From Actinomycetota bacterium (GTDB taxonomy: Bacteria > Actinomycetota > Actinomycetes > S36-B12 > UBA5976): a stretch of DNA of 9,773 bases. Numbering within the stretch: position 1 is the stretch's first letter; every line of letters begins with the position of its first letter. Location of the stretch: positions 1 through 9,773 of the forward strand of contig CANLIF010000044.1 in NCBI GenBank assembly GCA_947491175.1, in the 5' to 3' direction. The notes beneath the pieces were generated by a model. That model was not told where the DNA came from, made no database searches, and worked only from the letters and a program-made list of their open reading frames with translations. Both the position numbers and the translations under genes were made by a program. Below, one piece after another: positions 1 through 5,987 of the stretch.

Positions 1-81
1 ACCAACGATGAATAGGTAAACCGCAAGACCTGCGATCAAAGCTGTTACATCAATAACGGACCATAAAGCTAATGTGCTCAT
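1..81 (-). CDS. Small membrane protein, N-terminal part (cut by left edge)
   Basis: An ATG at 81-79 opens a frame that stays open for 27 codons to the window edge. The visible product starts MSTLALWSVIDVTALIAGL and is almost entirely hydrophobic, so residues about 8-27 look like a membrane helix. Its start overlaps the TGA of the preceding gene (ATGA at 81-78), an arrangement typical of translational coupling, and an AAGG-type ribosome site lies about 8 nt upstream inside that gene. Its beginning (LALWSV) resembles the LWTV start of the preceding protein, which suggests it is a fifth member of the same series of small membrane proteins. Function unknown; the length and any tail domain cannot be seen. 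Confidence 0.72.
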   Translation of the reverse strand, partial: MSTLALWSVIDVTALIAGLAVYLFIVG

Positions 82-353
82 GAACGTACCTTTTCTAGTA
101 CCCGGCCTAGGAACAAGTGATGTTCTAGACCTTCATTTAATACGGCATCCACACCAGCGGCAGTTTCGCCGATTAGTGCAGTGTGTGCTGTGTTGGCCTT
201 GGCTGCTGCCAAAGTTGCCTTGATGGCTGCAACTCGCTTATCGATGGTGCGAACTAGCAATACCAAGATTGTTAGTAGTGCTGCTACTGCAACCACCACA
301 ACAATTCCAAGGATGTTTGCAACAGTCCACAATGTCTCTACTGTGCTATCCAT
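78..353 (-). CDS. Small single-helix membrane protein (91 aa), fourth in the post-coxG series
   Basis: This unrecognised protein has a hydrophobic segment at about residues 8-35 (rich in Val, Leu, Ile and Ala) followed by a polar tail of about 55 residues that is probably helical. The tail carries LAAAKANTA at residues 48-56, which matches LQAAEKNTA at 50-58 of the neighbouring upstream protein, so the two are probably paralogues. A double His (78-79) occurs in the tail and not in its relatives. The ATG at 353 follows the upstream stop by 2 nt and has a good AGGAGG site lying within the last codons of that gene, so translation is likely coupled. It belongs to the string of genes continuing from coxG. 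A role in anchoring or organising a membrane complex is possible but is only inference from context. Confidence 0.85.
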   Translation of the reverse strand: MDSTVETLWTVANILGIVVVVAVAALLTILVLLVRTIDKRVAAIKATLAAAKANTAHTALIGETAAGVDAVLNEGLEHHLFLGRVLEKVRS

Positions 354-355
354 TT

Positions 356-616
356 TCAGCCTCCTAGCTTTGTGCGGCCACGATTAAGACCAGCAACAAT
401 GTTTGTTGCTGACTCGATTGTGGTGCGGAGTTTTCTTAGGCCAGCAGTGTTTTTCTCTGCAGCCTGTAGACCGGTGTTGATGTTCTTAGCCTGACGTCCA
501 ATGCGCCAAGCCAAAAGCAAAATCGGTACAACGAGTGCGACAACGACTAGTACTACGACTAGACCGATGACATAACCAAGTAGCCAGCCTGTGTGACCAC
601 CGAAGAAATCTGTCAT
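356..616 (-). CDS. Small single-helix membrane protein (86 aa), third in the post-coxG series
   Basis: A strongly hydrophobic helix spans about residues 10-37 (a run of Val and Leu), followed by a basic tail containing LQAAEKNTA at 50-58 and several Arg and Lys residues. By the positive-inside rule the tail is likely cytoplasmic. The LxAAxxNTA motif is shared at almost the same position with the next gene downstream, indicating duplication. The start codon at 616 is preceded by TAGGGGTAGTC, in which the stop codon of the previous gene (TAG) is also the first part of the GGGG ribosome site, so the gap is only 8 nt. I recognise no enzymatic motif. Function unknown; the setting points to a membrane component co-produced with the CO dehydrogenase. 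Confidence 0.85.
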   Translation of the reverse strand: MTDFFGGHTGWLLGYVIGLVVVLVVVALVVPILLLAWRIGRQAKNINTGLQAAEKNTAGLRKLRTTIESATNIVAGLNRGRTKLGG

Positions 617-624
617 GACTACCC

Positions 625-852
625 CTAAATCGATTCTGCGAAGTTACGCACTGGAGCCAAGTTAGCGTTGACTGAGTCAACGGTGCTGGTTACGGTTGAT
701 GTCTGTGCCACAATTACTGCCACGCCACCATCAAGAGCGTCAAGAGTTTTGACTACTGAGCGAAGGTGAAGAATTACTCGGATTAATCCAAGTGCAGCTG
801 CAGCGATGATGATCGTAAAGATCACGAGCGATACTACAAACACGGTTGGCAT
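625..852 (-). CDS. Small single-helix membrane protein (75 aa), second in the post-coxG series
   Basis: I chose the ATG at 852 (product starting MPTVFVVSLVIF), not the further upstream in-frame start at 882. The downstream ATG has a GGGG ribosome site about 8 nt away and avoids overlap with the preceding gene. The product has a hydrophobic helix at about residues 3-27 and then a tail with few charges. DALDGGVAVI at residues 38-47 matches DALGGGVALI at 39-48 of the preceding gene, which is strong evidence that the pair arose by duplication. The tail after this motif is Thr/Ser/Val-rich and could form an amphipathic helix. No catalytic signature is visible. It sits 10 nt behind its upstream neighbour in the same transcription unit. 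Confidence 0.83.
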   Translation of the reverse strand: MPTVFVVSLVIFTIIIAAAALGLIRVILHLRSVVKTLDALDGGVAVIVAQTSTVTSTVDSVNANLAPVRNFAESI

Positions 853-862
853 TGTGATTCCC

Positions 863-1117
863 CTATCCCAGTAACTTCGCAACGGATCCGGCGTAACGAA
901 CTGCGCCGTTTGCTACTTCTTTAATGGTCTCGTCTGTTGTTTCCAACAAACTAGGTGTGGTGCCAAGTTCACCGATAAGTGCAACGCCGCCACCGAGCGC
1001 ATCATCTGCAGCTCCGCGAATACGTTCCAATGCACTTAGCACTACGTTAAGTAACCAAACCAAAACCGGAATGATTACAACAACCAAAACGATGTTGAAA
1101 ATTGCCCAAATACTCAT
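863..1117 (-). CDS. Small single-helix membrane protein (84 aa), first after coxG
   Basis: This gene starts 12 nt after the coxG stop codon, with an AAAGGGG ribosome site overlapping that stop (TAAAGGGG), so it should share the coxG message. The product begins MSIWAIFNIVLVVV and has one hydrophobic segment at about residues 3-27, a short charged stretch (ERIR at 31-34), then DALGGGVALI at 39-48 and a polar, probably helical tail. The DALxGGVAxI block recurs at the same position in the next gene. I do not recognise the family. Because it directly follows coxG, whose known relatives act at the membrane surface, a function as membrane partner for CoxG or for the CO dehydrogenase is a fair working idea, with no direct evidence. 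Confidence 0.85.
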   Translation of the reverse strand: MSIWAIFNIVLVVVIIPVLVWLLNVVLSALERIRGAADDALGGGVALIGELGTTPSLLETTDETIKEVANGAVRYAGSVAKLLG

Positions 1118-1129
1118 CTCTATACCCCT

Positions 1130-1717
1130 TTACCGACGTGCCAATGGCTTGTAAGGAAGGAAGAAGCGGGCCAACACGCGACCAGTAGCAAGCTTGAAAG
1201 CGTTGATACCAATCGATAGACCGCTGGCTGCCTTTGCGCCACCAACAGAGTTTGGATCCAAGCCCTTAGCGATTGCAATCATGCGGGCTTCCATGTTGAC
1301 GGTCGCTGTCTTAACGAGCACTGCAGTTACGTCTGCAACCAGGCCACGGCCGTAGTTTGCAGCCGCACCCGAGATCGTTAGATCCATCGAAATATCAACT
1401 TTGGTGCCACCTGGAACCTGATTCAAAGCCGCAGTTAGCAGAACTGAAGCAGCACCACGACCCTTCTTGTCAGAACCTGAGGCATCAAGAACCAAGATGC
1501 GCTTTGCGTTATCGCGACTCTTGACTTCGGCAACACCATCGAATTCCAACTTAACTGGACCAGCAGAAACTACTACTCCACCTTCGTACCTGTCCTTAGA
1601 TACTTCCTTGGACAGGTTTGCACCTGGAATTGATGCTGCTACTTGTGGAATGTCATCAAAGAACTTCCACACTGAGTCAATTGGTTGCTTCACTTCAAAT
1701 GATTGTGAGATCAGCAT
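1130..1717 (-). CDS. coxG: CoxG, SRPBCC-domain carbon monoxide dehydrogenase accessory protein
   Basis: The 195-residue product has the CoxG pattern: a START-like SRPBCC fold over about residues 1-150, with PIDSVWKFFDD near the start, SIPGA at 29-33, a LEFDGVAEV strand at 58-66 and GRGLVADV at 123-130. Family knowledge: CoxG is needed for the aerobic CO dehydrogenase to work at the membrane, and work in Mycobacterium has tied it to delivering menaquinone to the enzyme. The C-terminal tail (about 165-195) combines hydrophobic residues with Lys and Arg and ends PYKPLARR, so it could form a membrane-binding amphipathic helix. The ATG at 1717 has a near-ideal ribosome site. It lies 43 nt behind coxL and 12 nt ahead of a run of small membrane proteins, which fits a joint membrane role. 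Confidence 0.93.
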   Translation of the reverse strand: MLISQSFEVKQPIDSVWKFFDDIPQVAASIPGANLSKEVSKDRYEGGVVVSAGPVKLEFDGVAEVKSRDNAKRILVLDASGSDKKGRGAASVLLTAALNQVPGGTKVDISMDLTISGAAANYGRGLVADVTAVLVKTATVNMEARMIAIAKGLDPNSVGGAKAASGLSIGINAFKLATGRVLARFFLPYKPLARR

Positions 1718-1721
1718 GATG

Positions 1722-1728
1722 CCTCCTT
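1722..1728 (-). promoter_or_regulatory. Strong ribosome binding site of coxG
   Basis: AAGGAGG on the minus strand, 4 nt ahead of the coxG ATG at 1717. It is the best Shine-Dalgarno match in the operon and fixes the coxG start. CoxG may therefore be translated at least as well as the catalytic subunits. Confidence 0.8.
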
Positions 1729-1760
1729 AGGGCCCGAGTTTGCATTAACTGTTTTCACGA

Positions 1761-4142
1761 TTAGTCACCCATCATTACAGGTGGCATACCGCTGATGTCT
1801 TTACCAGTTGTCAACGCTTCATAGACACGGTTAGGCATCATTGGCATGTCGATGTTACGAACGCCCAGGTGACCCAGCGCATCTACCACTGCGTTCACGA
1901 ATGCGGCAGGACCAGCAACGGTTGCACATTCGCCAACACCCTTAGCACCGATTGGGTGGTGCGGGCAAGGTGTTACGACTTCATGTAGCTCAAAGCCTGG
2001 AGTTTCCCAAGCTGTTGGCAACAAGTAGTCCATGTAGTTAGCACCAATCATGTTTCCTTGGTCGTCATAGGTCTGGTACTGCATACTTGCCATTGCGTAA
2101 GCCTCAGTTAGACCACCCATGATTTGCGCTTCCACAATCATCGGATTGATGCGAACGCCACAGTCATCGACTGCAACAACCTTTAGAACATCCCACACGC
2201 CAGTTTCCGCATCTACTTCAACCTTTACGAAGTAAGCAGCAAACGGCCAAGTTAAGTTCGGTGGATCGTAGTAAGCGTTGTTCTCAAGACCTGGCTCCAT
2301 ACCGTCTGGCATGTTGCTGTACGCCGCTAGCGCGCAATCCTGAATCGTTACGCCACGCTCTTTGTTTGAGCGAACGTAGAACCGACCCAACTCCCACTCG
2401 ATGTCTTCTTCCGAGACCTCAAGTAAGTGGGCTGCAATCTTGCGTGCCTTGGCACGAATCTTACGAGCAACCATTGCAACTGCAGCCCCGGCAACCGGAG
2501 TACTACGTGATGCGTAAGTTCCCATTCCAAATGGTGCGGTGTCGGTATCGCCTTCTTCGACTGTTACGTCATCTGCTGGAATACCTAGTTCGTGAGCAAC
2601 AATTTGTGCCCAAGTTGTTTGGTGACCCTGACCTTGGTTCATGGCTCCAGTACGCAAGATTGCTTTACCAGTCATGTGAACCCGAAGTTCAGCCGAGTCA
2701 AACATCTTGATACCCAAGATGTCGTATTCACGACTGTTGCCTGCGCCTAATGGCTCAGTCATGGTCGAAATACCAATACCTAGCAACTTGCCACGCGAAC
2801 GAGCTTCAGCCTGTTCGGCCTTGTAGGTGTCATAGCCAATTGCTTTCATACCTATGTCTAGGCACTTACCGTACTGACCCGAGTCGGTTAAGAAACCGAA
2901 GGCAGTGCGGTAAGGGAACATGTCGTCCTTGACCAAGTTCATGCGACGGAACTCTGCTTGATCCATTCCTAGATCGTTAGCTGCGGCGTGAACCATTCGC
3001 TCCTGGAAGAACATGGCTTCGGTTACTCGGAATGAACAACGGTATGCAACGCCACCTGGCGCCTTGTTGGTGTAGTAACCAACTGACTCAAGGTGAGCAG
3101 CTGGCAAGTCGTAGGCAGCAAAAGCTGAGTGCATCAGACCAATTTTGAACTTCGAAGGCTGAGCATCTGCGTAGAAAGCGCCGTGATCTGAGATCGTCTT
3201 CATGCGCATACCCAGCATCTTGCCGTCCTTGCGAAGCGCCATTTCACCCTGAAGGTAAACGTCGCGACCAAAGCCAGTTGAGATCAGGTTTCCGGTTTTA
3301 TCTTCAATCCACTTAACTGGAACTTCAGTCAGGATCGAAGCCAAAATCGCCACTACATAACCTGGATAAATCGGCACCTTGTTACCAAAGCCACCACCCA
3401 AGTCAGGTGAAACAATGCGGATCATGTGTTCTGGCAGTTCCGCAACCATAGCTACTGCAGCGCGCACGATGTGCGGAGCTTGCGAAGTCATGTAAACGGT
3501 TAACTTGCCAGTTGCGCGATTGAAGTCTGCAATCGAACCACAGGTTTCCATTGGAGATGGATGTGAACGTGGGTAGTGCAATTCCATCTTGGAAACAACA
3601 TCTGCTTCCGCAAATGCCTTATCAGTTGCTGCCTTGTCACCAATTTCCCAATCGAAAATTTTGTTTCCTGGCTGATTTTCCTTGTCATCACGAATGACTA
3701 CGGAATCGGATTCCATCGCCTGGAATGGGTTAACGATTGCTGGAAGTTGTTCGTACTCAACAACGATTGCCTGGCAGGCATCTTTTGCGATGTATGGATC
3801 ATCAGCAATAACGGCTGCGACTTCTTGGCCTTGGAAACGAACCTTGTCAGTGGCAAGTACTGCTTGAGTGTCGTAAGACAATGTTGGCATCCACGCAAGG
3901 TTACGAGCTGCCATCATTTCGCCAGTTAGAACTAGGCGAACGCCTGGAATTTCATAGGCCTTGCTGACATCGATTGATTTGATGCGAGCGTGAGCTAATG
4001 GACTACGAAGTAGTTCCATGTGAAGCATGCCCGGCAACACGATGTCATCGACATAGTTACCTTTTCCGCGGATGAAGCGGTTGTCTTCGACGCGACGACG
4101 GCTAGCGCCAAGTCCGCCAATTTTAATTTCATCTAATGCCAT
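1761..4142 (-). CDS. coxL: Form I aerobic carbon monoxide dehydrogenase large (catalytic) subunit CoxL
   Basis: This 793-residue molybdenum hydroxylase subunit oxidises CO to CO2 at a Mo-Cu centre held by molybdopterin cytosine dinucleotide. The active-site loop AYRCSFR is at residues 366-372 (Cys369, which binds Cu in the family), and this sequence defines Form I, separating it from the Form II enzymes whose CO activity is doubtful. Other visible signatures are the cofactor loop GGGFGNK (249-255), GQGHQTTWAQ (504-513), and GAKGVGE (732-738), whose Glu738 matches the catalytic glutamate of the family. Length is close to the roughly 800 residues of Oligotropha CoxL, and stretches such as YTNKAPGGVAYRCSFRVTEA are nearly identical in kind. 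The ATG at 4142 lies 15 nt after coxS with a GGGG ribosome site. Gene order M-S-L is the canonical one. Confidence 0.98.
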   Translation of the reverse strand: MALDEIKIGGLGASRRRVEDNRFIRGKGNYVDDIVLPGMLHMELLRSPLAHARIKSIDVSKAYEIPGVRLVLTGEMMAARNLAWMPTLSYDTQAVLATDKVRFQGQEVAAVIADDPYIAKDACQAIVVEYEQLPAIVNPFQAMESDSVVIRDDKENQPGNKIFDWEIGDKAATDKAFAEADVVSKMELHYPRSHPSPMETCGSIADFNRATGKLTVYMTSQAPHIVRAAVAMVAELPEHMIRIVSPDLGGGFGNKVPIYPGYVVAILASILTEVPVKWIEDKTGNLISTGFGRDVYLQGEMALRKDGKMLGMRMKTISDHGAFYADAQPSKFKIGLMHSAFAAYDLPAAHLESVGYYTNKAPGGVAYRCSFRVTEAMFFQERMVHAAANDLGMDQAEFRRMNLVKDDMFPYRTAFGFLTDSGQYGKCLDIGMKAIGYDTYKAEQAEARSRGKLLGIGISTMTEPLGAGNSREYDILGIKMFDSAELRVHMTGKAILRTGAMNQGQGHQTTWAQIVAHELGIPADDVTVEEGDTDTAPFGMGTYASRSTPVAGAAVAMVARKIRAKARKIAAHLLEVSEEDIEWELGRFYVRSNKERGVTIQDCALAAYSNMPDGMEPGLENNAYYDPPNLTWPFAAYFVKVEVDAETGVWDVLKVVAVDDCGVRINPMIVEAQIMGGLTEAYAMASMQYQTYDDQGNMIGANYMDYLLPTAWETPGFELHEVVTPCPHHPIGAKGVGECATVAGPAAFVNAVVDALGHLGVRNIDMPMMPNRVYEALTTGKDISGMPPVMMGD
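3027..3047 (-). other. Codons of the CoxL active-site loop AYRCSFR (Form I signature)
   Basis: Codons 366-372 of coxL; the TGT for Cys369 lies at 3038-3036. In characterised Form I enzymes this Cys is the ligand that holds Cu next to Mo. It allows the gene to be classed as genuine CO dehydrogenase and not as a related xanthine-oxidase-like enzyme. Confidence 0.95.
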
Positions 4143-4157
4143 GACTAAATCCCCAAC

Positions 4158-4685
4158 CTAATTTGCTTCTGCGCGCATTTTTTTTGCGGCCCAAAGAACT
4201 GACTTAACGATATTTTGGTAACCCGTGCAACGGCAGAGGTTGCCAGAAAGTGCCCAGCGAATCTCGTCTTCTGTCGGGTCGTCATTCACTTCTAACAGTG
4301 CCTTTGCGGCCAGCATCATTCCTGGCGTACAAAATCCACACTGTAGACCGTGTTCTTCTTTGAAACCTTCTTGAATTGGATGAAGTTCACTTGCTGATGC
4401 AAGTCCTTCAACTGTTTCAAGACTGTGGCCATCAGCCTGTACCGCAAGCATGGTGCAGGACTTGATTGGGCGACCATCAAAGAGGATTACGCATGCGCCA
4501 CAGTTACTGCTGTCGCATCCCGAGTGCGTGCCCGTCAACTTCAGGCCTTGGCGCAATAAGTGGGCAAGAAGTAAGCGTGGTTCCACATCAACAGTGCGAT
4601 CGGCACCGTTGACTTTGATGGTTACGCGCCGAGTCGGCACACCTTCTGCCGGTGGAGCTTGTACTTCGTCATAAAGACTGGTCAT
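4158..4685 (-). CDS. coxS: Aerobic carbon monoxide dehydrogenase small subunit CoxS ([2Fe-2S] protein)
   Basis: The 175-residue iron-sulfur subunit passes electrons from the Mo-Cu site to the FAD of CoxM. All eight cluster ligands are visible: Cys57, Cys62, Cys65 and Cys77 form the N-terminal plant-ferredoxin-type site (GCDSSNCGAC), and Cys116, Cys119, Cys151 and Cys153 form the C-terminal helical site (CGFC and CRC). The ferredoxin domain starts near VTIKVNG at residue 21, so there is an extra N-terminal segment of about 15-18 residues (rich in Pro and acidic residues) compared with short CoxS proteins; no inner Met offers another start. The gene begins 2 nt after the coxM stop without a clear ribosome site, so coupling to coxM is likely. 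Confidence 0.97.
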   Translation of the reverse strand: MTSLYDEVQAPPAEGVPTRRVTIKVNGADRTVDVEPRLLLAHLLRQGLKLTGTHSGCDSSNCGACVILFDGRPIKSCTMLAVQADGHSLETVEGLASASELHPIQEGFKEEHGLQCGFCTPGMMLAAKALLEVNDDPTEDEIRWALSGNLCRCTGYQNIVKSVLWAAKKMRAEAN

Positions 4686-4687
4686 TG

Positions 4688-5563
4688 TCAGGCTGCTTTC
4701 TGTGATGTGGTTGCAAGTCCGGTAAGGATTCTTGTAACAAACGTTTTTACAATTTGGCGCTTGTAGTCAGAAGATCCACGATGATCTGTTCTAGGCTCGG
4801 CCGTTGCTGCTACTGCTGCGGCAACTTCGGCAATTAGCTCAGGCGTAATTTTGTTTCCAACTAATGACTGCGCAGCTGCTGTTGCATCAATCGTTCGACC
4901 GCCAACACTCGCTAATGCGATGCCGGCACCGATTACAGTTTCACCATTCATTTCTAGCGATACTGCAACAGATGCTGTGGCAAAATCGCCAACACGACGC
5001 TCGAGCTTTAAGTAACTACCAACTCGCACACCTTTTGGCGCTGGGATTACTGCTTCTATGGCAATTTCGTTGTAGGCAAGTGTGTTTTGGAATGGACCAA
5101 TGACGAAATCGTTCATTGCAATTTCGCGTGTACCATTTGGGCCTTGGGCAACAATGTGTCCACCCATAGCAGTCATTGTGGCGGCCCAGTCACCCTGCGG
5201 ATCAGCGTGACAAACCGAACCGACAAAAGTTCCACGCGTGCGAACGATTGGATCTGAAACTAGTGGTGCAGCAGCAGCGATAGTCGGTGCATGCTTTTCC
5301 ATTAATTCGTTATTTTCTAGATCTTCATGGCGGCAGAGTGCGCCGATGTGAATGCTGCCATCAGGGTCAACTCGGTTGTAGTCAAGGCCTGGAATGCCAT
5401 TGATGTCTACTAACATCTCTGGCGCAGCAAACCTAAGTTTGATAACAGGAATCAGGCTTTGACCTCCGGAAAGTACTTTGGCTTCGCCAGCATACTTATC
5501 GAGAATGGCAATGGCCTCATCGATTGTTTTTGGAGCTTCATACCCAAATCGGGAGGGATACAT
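4688..5563 (-). CDS. coxM: Aerobic carbon monoxide dehydrogenase medium subunit CoxM (FAD-binding)
   Basis: The 291-residue flavoprotein subunit carries FAD and hands electrons on to the quinone pool. It has the FAD_binding_5 fold with SGGQSLIP at residues 32-39 (the AGGHSLLP-type motif) and a C-terminal CO_deh_flav_C domain from about residue 180 (SYLKLERRVGDFATASVAV). The second flavin motif, normally T-[IV/F]-G-G, reads GTFVGSVCHADP at 111-122, so one Gly is replaced by Val. The ATG at 5563 is supported by a GAAAGGA ribosome site about 8 nt upstream and by the family start MYPSRFGYEAP. It is the first catalytic gene of the M-S-L set and follows a small unknown gene by 54 nt. Confidence 0.96.
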   Translation of the reverse strand: MYPSRFGYEAPKTIDEAIAILDKYAGEAKVLSGGQSLIPVIKLRFAAPEMLVDINGIPGLDYNRVDPDGSIHIGALCRHEDLENNELMEKHAPTIAAAAPLVSDPIVRTRGTFVGSVCHADPQGDWAATMTAMGGHIVAQGPNGTREIAMNDFVIGPFQNTLAYNEIAIEAVIPAPKGVRVGSYLKLERRVGDFATASVAVSLEMNGETVIGAGIALASVGGRTIDATAAAQSLVGNKITPELIAEVAAAVAATAEPRTDHRGSSDYKRQIVKTFVTRILTGLATTSQKAA

Positions 5564-5617
5564 TTGTTTCCTTTCGATGACTTACGTTTAGTCCGAGAGT
5601 TTTTAGATTTAAAGAAA

Positions 5618-5845
5618 TTACTTGTTATCGCGAACAGCAACTGGCATGTCGCTGGCATCTGGATCTGGGCGCACGTCTTGATGTGGTGGCCATGGTCCTT
5701 GTACTGGTTGGCTGGCGACTTTTAAGAACTCAGTGATCTGTGGCCAAGCCCAGATTGTTGGGCTCTTGCCGGTCTTTGGCGCATTTTCGATTAATGCATA
5801 AAAACGCGGATTGCCGCGTTCTTGACCTGTGGATTCAACTGCCAT
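5618..5845 (-). CDS. Unrecognised 75-residue protein upstream of coxM
   Basis: I do not recognise this protein. The ATG at 5845 is preferred over a GTG at 5899 because an AAGGGGAG ribosome site sits about 8 nt upstream and because the GTG start would overlap the candidate promoter. The product has no hydrophobic helix and no cysteine, so it should be soluble. It has an aromatic centre (RFYALIENAP then TIWAWPQITEFL) followed by a Pro/Asp-rich tail containing GPWPPH and RPDPDASDMP. Codon use looks like that of the neighbours and the frame is cleanly bounded by a TAA at 5618. It seems to be the first gene of the coxMSLG message, so a role in assembly or regulation of the CO dehydrogenase is a fair guess from position alone. 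Confidence 0.7.
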   Translation of the reverse strand: MAVESTGQERGNPRFYALIENAPKTGKSPTIWAWPQITEFLKVASQPVQGPWPPHQDVRPDPDASDMPVAVRDNK

Positions 5846-5883
5846 TTTGGTGGCTCCCCTTTTTCCAGTAATGGTGTGTGTTG

Positions 5884-5912
5884 AAACTAACACCGTCACG
5901 GGTGTCCCGCAA
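5884..5912 (-). promoter_or_regulatory. Candidate promoter with a dyad filling the spacer, ahead of the cox operon
   Basis: On the minus strand a -35-like TTGCGG (5912-5907) and a -10-like TAGTTT (5889-5884, TAnnnT type) are separated by 17 bp. A 16-bp dyad, ACACC-CGTGAC-GGTGT (5890-5905), occupies almost the whole spacer. Transcription would begin near 5877, giving a leader of about 32 nt before the ATG at 5845. A dyad in the spacer would suit a regulator that represses, or one that activates by twisting the spacer as MerR-type proteins do; which protein binds is unknown. The -35 match is only partial, so this is a proposal. Confidence 0.4.
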
Positions 5913-5922
5913 TAGGAAATGG

Positions 5923-5956
5923 CAAATAGTTAAGGGTGTCGAAACGTCCAAATAGT
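5923..5956 (-). promoter_or_regulatory. Paired direct repeats upstream of the candidate cox promoter
   Basis: ACTATTTG occurs twice on the minus strand (5956-5949 and 5930-5923), 26 bp apart, about two and a half helical turns. A second repeated word, GACACCC, is found at 5940-5934 and 5906-5900, 34 bp apart. They lie between the end of the XdhC-like gene and the candidate promoter, where activator sites would be expected. The copies are short and could be chance. Confidence 0.25.
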
Positions 5957-5987
5957 CTCATACTGTGAATAAACGAGGCCGAAGTAA

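Noticed and set aside
853..882. Upstream start lengthening the second small membrane protein by 10 residues
   Set aside because: It would overlap the preceding gene by 20 nt and lacks a ribosome site, whereas the ATG at 852 has GGGG at proper distance and restores alignment with its paralogue.
2261..2710. 149-codon plus-strand open frame inside coxL
   Set aside because: It lies opposite a firmly identified gene with catalytic motifs, and its composition (many Arg, Cys, Leu) is that of an antisense shadow.
5846..5899. Upstream GTG start that would lengthen the 75-residue protein by 18 codons
   Set aside because: No ribosome site precedes it, it would overlap the candidate promoter, and the ATG at 5845 has a good AAGGGGAG site.
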